64,000 nucleotides of DNA, taken from positions 186,001 through 250,000 of the forward strand of contig NZ_WUFT01000009.1 of assembly GCF_010668805.1 (NCBI RefSeq). Direction: 5' to 3'. The translations under genes and the position numbers were made by a program. Source of the stretch: Rhizobium phaseoli. Its GTDB lineage: Bacteria; Pseudomonadota; Alphaproteobacteria; Rhizobiales; Rhizobiaceae. The number at the start of each line of letters is the position of its first letter. The stretch's first letter is position 1. Shown one piece after another: positions 60,722 to 64,000 of the stretch. Under the pieces are notes generated by a model. The model was not told where the DNA came from. It searched no databases and saw nothing but the letters and a program-made list of their open reading frames with translations.

Positions 60722-61495
60722 TCAAAGCAGACCGCCCTGTTCCACCAGCTCTCCGGATTTCGAGACAATCGTCGATCCGTACGGCTCGCGCGACGAAATG
60801 ATCAGCGCGTCATTGGGTAGTGGACGGGCCAGTTCCTTTGCTTCGTCCCAGGGCGCCCGCATCCAGTTGTCCGTCTCTTCCTTCGTCAGCAACAGGACGG
60901 GCATGGCCTTCTCATGGATCGGCTTCACCAGGTCGTTGGGATCCGTTGTCAGAAATCCATAAAGATCGTCGGTGGTAAGGCCGTCCCTGACCTTTCTGAC
61001 ACTCTGCCATTGCGGCACATGAATGCCGGCAAAGAACATCAGCGACTTCTGCTCGTCGCGGGCGAACCAGGCATTCGGCACGTTGCCGCCATCTTGCCGG
61101 CTGGCCGGATCCGGTTCCGCGAAACTGGTGACCGGGACGAGACATCTGTTTTCGACGCCGAACCATCGTTTCCAGTGCGGAAAACTGAGCTTGCGCACGT
61201 TGGTCGTGCCGCGGTCGGCCTCCATGCGGATCAGTTCTTCGAGATCGAACGGCTTGCCCTTGGCCGCAAGTTTCTCCGCCTTGGCTTTGGCCGCCCTCTC
61301 AAGGGCGAAACGTGGCGAGGGCAGTCCCCAGCGCGCATGGACCAGTTGCTTCTTTCCCTCAGTGGTATTGCGGACGATCGGCCCCACCTGATCGGGGTTC
61401 ATCTGGTAGGCCGGCATCAGGTTGATCAGGCTTTCGGCGTCCTGGGCCCATTTCGCGACCCAGTCCTTGTCTTCCATGCGATAAAGGTTGCACAT
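60722..61495 (-). CDS. SOS-response-associated peptidase (YedK/HMCES family)
   Basis: A 257-residue SRAP-domain protein. The catalytic Cys2 is present (MCNLYRMED), as are the [17 protein letters not shown] segment, [11 protein letters not shown] with the glutamate, and [19 protein letters not shown] with the histidine. These enzymes form a covalent link with abasic sites in single-stranded DNA and protect them. The length fits. It converges on the small RNA and stands upstream of the ligase and imuAB genes in a DNA repair block. No LexA box was recognised ahead of it. Confidence 0.93.
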   Translation of the reverse strand: MCNLYRMEDKDWVAKWAQDAESLINLMPAYQMNPDQVGPIVRNTTEGKKQLVHARWGLPSPRFALERAAKAKAEKLAAKGKPFDLEELIRMEADRGTTNVRKLSFPHWKRWFGVENRCLVPVTSFAEPDPASRQDGGNVPNAWFARDEQKSLMFFAGIHVPQWQSVRKVRDGLTTDDLYGFLTTDPNDLVKPIHEKAMPVLLLTKEETDNWMRAPWDEAKELARPLPNDALIISSREPYGSTIVSKSGELVEQGGLL

Positions 61496-61556
61496 GCTGG
61501 ATATCCACTCCGCCGAGCTCGAATGGTGACCAATCTAGCGGATGGTACCGAATTCG

Positions 61557-62621
61557 CTACTCGAGGCAGAAGACATCGGCATTGTCCTGGCGTTCTCGCA
61601 AGCCCTTGTAGGACGGATGGCGGAGTTTGGCGTCTGTCGTCCATGCGCGAAACTCGATCTCAGCGATCAGGGTTGGCTCGACCCAGACAACGTCTGCGCT
61701 TCCGGAATAAGGCAGGGGCGGCTGCTTTCGCTTCCATCGAAGCGTGTCCAGCATCTTCCGCAATCGGATCGCCTCGGCTTCCCTGAAGCCCGTGCCGACG
61801 CTTCCGACATGCACGAGATCGCCATTGCGGTAGGCGGCGAGCACCAACGAGCCGAAGCCGGCAGGGGATGCTGTCGACCGCTCATAGCCGACGATAAAGA
61901 ACGCTTCGCTCTGGACGCATTTCACCTTCACCCAATCTCCGGTCCGGCCCAAGCGATAGGGCTGATCGAGATGCTTGCCGACGATGCCTTCCAAGCCGAG
62001 GCGGCAGACGTGCTCCAGCAGGACGGCTGGGTCGCCATCCAGTGCTTCCGATAGCCTGACGGCGCCGACCTGGTCACTCATTGAGCCGTTCAACGTGTCC
62101 TCGAGAAGGTGTCGGCGGGACCGATATTCGACACCGCGCAGATCGTGCCCGTCCAGATAAACAAGATCGAAAGCGTAAAGGACAGCGTCGGATGCCCGGT
62201 TGCCGGCTTGTTTGCCGGATGCGCCCAGCGATTGCTGCAATAGCCCGAAATCCGGCCGGCCCTCTTCGTCGAACACGACGGCTTCGCCATCGATGATCAT
62301 CGTCGCCGGCCCGAGCGCTCGTGCGGCCTGTTCTATCGCTGGAAACCGGTGTGTCCAGTCATGTCCGCCACGGGTGAGGATCCTAATCCTCTGCGGCTCG
62401 ATATGAACGGCAAGGCGATAGCCATCCCATTTCAGCTCCCAGCTCCACTCGTTACCCTTTGGTGGATGAGCCTTCAGTTGCGCCAGCGCAGGCTCGACGC
62501 GCTCGGGCATGGGATCGAAGAGCAGCTGTGGTTGGGCCGGATTTCGCTTCTTGCGCGGCCGGGAACGGATCGGGGCCTCGGTGTCACGAAGGAGGGGTTT
62601 TGATCTCGGAGGCTTCGGCAT
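61557..62621 (-). CDS. ligD-like: ATP-dependent DNA ligase (LigD-type ligase domain)
   Basis: A 354-residue ligase with a nucleotidyltransferase domain (about 40-245) and an OB fold (about 250-354). The adenylated lysine is K64 in ELKWDGYRLAV (motif K-x-D-G). Later motifs include IIDGEAVVFDEEGRPDF, LEGIVGKHLDQPYRLG, WVKVKC and, at the end, LRHPSYKGLRE typical of LigD. The polymerase and phosphoesterase domains of full LigD are missing. Such stand-alone ligase domains work with Ku in rhizobia; the two ku genes lie 35 kb away in this window. Confidence 0.92.
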   Translation of the reverse strand: MPKPPRSKPLLRDTEAPIRSRPRKKRNPAQPQLLFDPMPERVEPALAQLKAHPPKGNEWSWELKWDGYRLAVHIEPQRIRILTRGGHDWTHRFPAIEQAARALGPATMIIDGEAVVFDEEGRPDFGLLQQSLGASGKQAGNRASDAVLYAFDLVYLDGHDLRGVEYRSRRHLLEDTLNGSMSDQVGAVRLSEALDGDPAVLLEHVCRLGLEGIVGKHLDQPYRLGRTGDWVKVKCVQSEAFFIVGYERSTASPAGFGSLVLAAYRNGDLVHVGSVGTGFREAEAIRLRKMLDTLRWKRKQPPLPYSGSADVVWVEPTLIAEIEFRAWTTDAKLRHPSYKGLRERQDNADVFCLE

Positions 62622-62827
62622 CCCGACAGTTCAGCAGAAAAATCTTAAAGACACTGTGACCATCTCGACTTGTCCCTGCAATTCACACAAAGGGATTAGC
62701 GCCTGCGAACGCTCGGAAAAAAATCCGCCGCCCGCTATTCAGCTGATTTCCATGAGTATTCTGCTGATTTCTAATGTTCAGGATAATATTCCCATCCCTC
62801 CGGTTGCTTGACTCTTTTGCTGCTCGG

Positions 62828-62842
62828 GAACAGAAAGAGAAC
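62828..62842 (+). promoter_or_regulatory. LexA box (GAAC-N7-GAAC) upstream of imuA
   Basis: GAAC at 62828-62831 and GAAC at 62839-62842 are separated by exactly seven bases (AGAAAGA), the alphaproteobacterial LexA-binding direct repeat. It lies 62 bases before the imuA start codon and should put imuA-imuB under SOS control. Confidence 0.8.
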
Positions 62843-62903
62843 ATCCGCATTTTGTTCGACATGATGTCGGCCGCCAACACGACCTCGAAGGGAGCCGTGA
62901 ACG

Positions 62904-63656
62904 ATGACTGCTGCCCGTCAAAGGGTGATTTCCGATCTGCGCGAGCGCATCGCCTCGCTGGAGGGCGTGTCAGCCAGGAAGGCTGGCTGTCTGTCCTTCG
63001 GCGTGCCGGAAATCGATGCAGTCCTGCCCGGAGGTGGTCTATCCTTCGGGGCGTTGCATGAATTTGCCGGCGGCGGGTCGGGCACAGTGGACGGTGCGGC
63101 GGCAGCCCTGTGTGCGGCAGGGATAGCAGCACGCACCAAAGGCCCGATCGTCTGGTGCCTGACGCGCCCCGACCTGTTCTTTCCCGCGCTCGCTCAGGTC
63201 GGACTCCACCCCGACCGGGTGATCTTTGTCGAATCCGACAAGGAGGAAGACGTTCTGGCAAACATGGAGGAGGGGCTATCCTTTGGTGGGCTCGGCGCCG
63301 TCGTCGGTGAACTCGTTCGCCTGCCGATGGTCAGCTCGCGGCGGCTGCAGCTGGCGGCTGAGCGCACCGGCACCATGGCGCTTGCCGTCCGGCGTTGGCG
63401 ACGGCAGACGGAGGCCAATGATTTCGGGCAGCCGACGGCTTCGACCACGCGATGGCGGGTGAGCGTCATGCCATCGGAGGAATTGCCAGTGCCGGGTGTC
63501 GGACGAGCCCAATGGTTGCTGGAATTGATGCGCGTGAAAGCGGGTGAATGTGCTGAGTTTCTCGTGAGGGCGTGCGATGACAAGGGTCGTCTCGATCTAT
63601 CTTCCGGATCTGCCGACGGATCGCATTCGTCGCGCCGATCCGTCTATTCCGCCTGA
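62904..63656 (+). CDS. imuA: ImuA, translesion mutagenesis accessory protein
   Basis: A 250-residue RecA-related protein. It has GCLSFGVPEIDAVLPGGGLS followed by FGALHEFAGGGSGTVDGAAA (about 30-70), the region of a degenerate P loop, and IVWCLTRPDLFFPALAQVGL, then LVRLPMVSSRRLQLAAERTG. ImuA regulates the ImuB-DnaE2 translesion complex. It begins with ATG and lies under a LexA box. Its 3' end overlaps imuB by 80 bases, which is common for these genes. It may lie on a plasmid, as many rhizobial copies do. Confidence 0.92.
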   Translation: MTAARQRVISDLRERIASLEGVSARKAGCLSFGVPEIDAVLPGGGLSFGALHEFAGGGSGTVDGAAAALCAAGIAARTKGPIVWCLTRPDLFFPALAQVGLHPDRVIFVESDKEEDVLANMEEGLSFGGLGAVVGELVRLPMVSSRRLQLAAERTGTMALAVRRWRRQTEANDFGQPTASTTRWRVSVMPSEELPVPGVGRAQWLLELMRVKAGECAEFLVRACDDKGRLDLSSGSADGSHSSRRSVYSA

Positions 63657-64000
63657 ACAGGCGATCGCCGTGATCGCCAGGAGCGGCTCGAAACGCTGGG
63701 TAGCGGCCGCCGACGCAGCCGCTAGGAAAGCCGGCGTTCATGTCGGCATGCCCTCGGCCAAAGCACAGGCGCTGTTCCGCGGCCTGATGCTGGTCGAGGC
63801 GGATTCTACAATGGATGCCGCAGCACTCGAGCGCATTACTCTCTGGGCGCTGACGCTCTATTCTCCGATTGTCGCGGTCGATGGGATCGACGGGATCGTC
63901 ATGGACACCGAGGGTGCCGACCACCTGCAGGGCGGCGAGCTCGCCATGGTGACGAAGATCGCCAATCAGTTCCTGGCCAAGAAACTCACTCCCCGTGTCG
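63577..64000 (+). CDS. imuB: ImuB, Y-family polymerase-like protein (partial at window end)
   Basis: An open frame from the ATG at 63577 runs to the window edge (141 codons). It begins TRVVSIYLPDLPTDRIRRAD and contains SGSKRWVAAADAAARKAGVH and ALERITLWALTLYSPIVAVD, the start of the catalytically inactive Y-family fold of ImuB. ImuB links ImuA, DnaE2 and the beta clamp. The residue after the first strand and the region that would hold the metal ligands lack the usual acid pair, as expected of ImuB. It starts inside imuA. Confidence 0.9.
   Translation, partial: MTRVVSIYLPDLPTDRIRRADPSIPPEQAIAVIARSGSKRWVAAADAAARKAGVHVGMPSAKAQALFRGLMLVEADSTMDAAALERITLWALTLYSPIVAVDGIDGIVMDTEGADHLQGGELAMVTKIANQFLAKKLTPRV

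Noticed and set aside
1-64000. CRISPR arrays, insertion sequences with intact transposases, rRNA and tRNA genes
   Set aside because: Looked for; no regular spaced repeats, no transposase with its motifs and no tRNA cloverleaf were recognised.

Overview
The window looks like a large accessory replicon or variable chromosomal region of a Rhizobiales bacterium, most likely Rhizobiaceae (Rhizobium, Sinorhizobium or Agrobacterium type). The signs are high GC, FixJ/FixL- and FixK-like regulators, HWE-family histidine kinases, two tandem ku genes, an imuA-imuB cassette behind a GAAC-N7-GAAC LexA box, a pRiA4b ORF-3 family protein, an RHE_PE00001 (DUF1612) family protein beside a tyrosine recombinase, and several GGAAC-N18-TT promoters typical of the alphaproteobacterial general stress sigma factor EcfG/RpoE2. 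This is inference from gene content; no rRNA or tRNA was found.

Layout. (1) 1-9.3 kb: end of a mechanosensitive-channel-like gene, a Crp/Fnr regulator, two divergent TolB/FlgO-like proteins, a FixJ/FixL-like two-component pair, small stress-type genes, a decayed Ca2+/H+ antiporter and a two-TM potassium channel. (2) 9.4-18.9 kb: AI-2E-type transporter, polyphosphate kinase 2, SulP transporter, HlyD/DUF3302 pair, DUF3300/DUF2950 pair, a CYTH triphosphatase-like protein. (3) 19-29.6 kb: third TolB/TPR paralogue, a three-gene envelope stress operon, cupin, two ku genes, and a CGNR zinc-finger regulator divergent from an EamA transporter around a near-perfect operator. (4) 30-35.3 kb: a PAS-HWE kinase and a divergent LOV blue-light HWE kinase, an MNT-HEPN protein, a frameshifted antitoxin, a resolvase relic and an intact RelE/HigB-Xre toxin-antitoxin pair.

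(5) 35.4-57.5 kb is a dense defence island entered through a tyrosine recombinase: DUF4145 and a CxxC-rich HEPN-like protein, a Shedu nuclease, Gabija (gajA-gajB), a SLATT membrane protein paired with a TIR protein, a Thoeris locus (ThsA plus two TIR-type proteins), a five-gene RHH-Dcm-McrB-like-DUF2357-Vsr restriction operon, and an unrecognised two-gene DGQHR plus HEPN-like cassette. (6) 57.5-64 kb: a gene-poor scar, small proteins, a small RNA made of four consecutive hairpins that each expose a CCTCCC motif, then DNA repair genes (YedK/HMCES-like, ATP-dependent ligase, imuA, start of imuB).

The genes outside the island fit a stress, DNA-repair and microaerobic or light signalling theme, with several probably under EcfG control. 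The strongest candidates for something new are the four-hairpin anti-Shine-Dalgarno RNA, the SLATT-TIR plus Thoeris arrangement with three TIR-type proteins, the DGQHR-HEPN cassette, and the HEPN/zinc-ribbon genes just ahead of Shedu.
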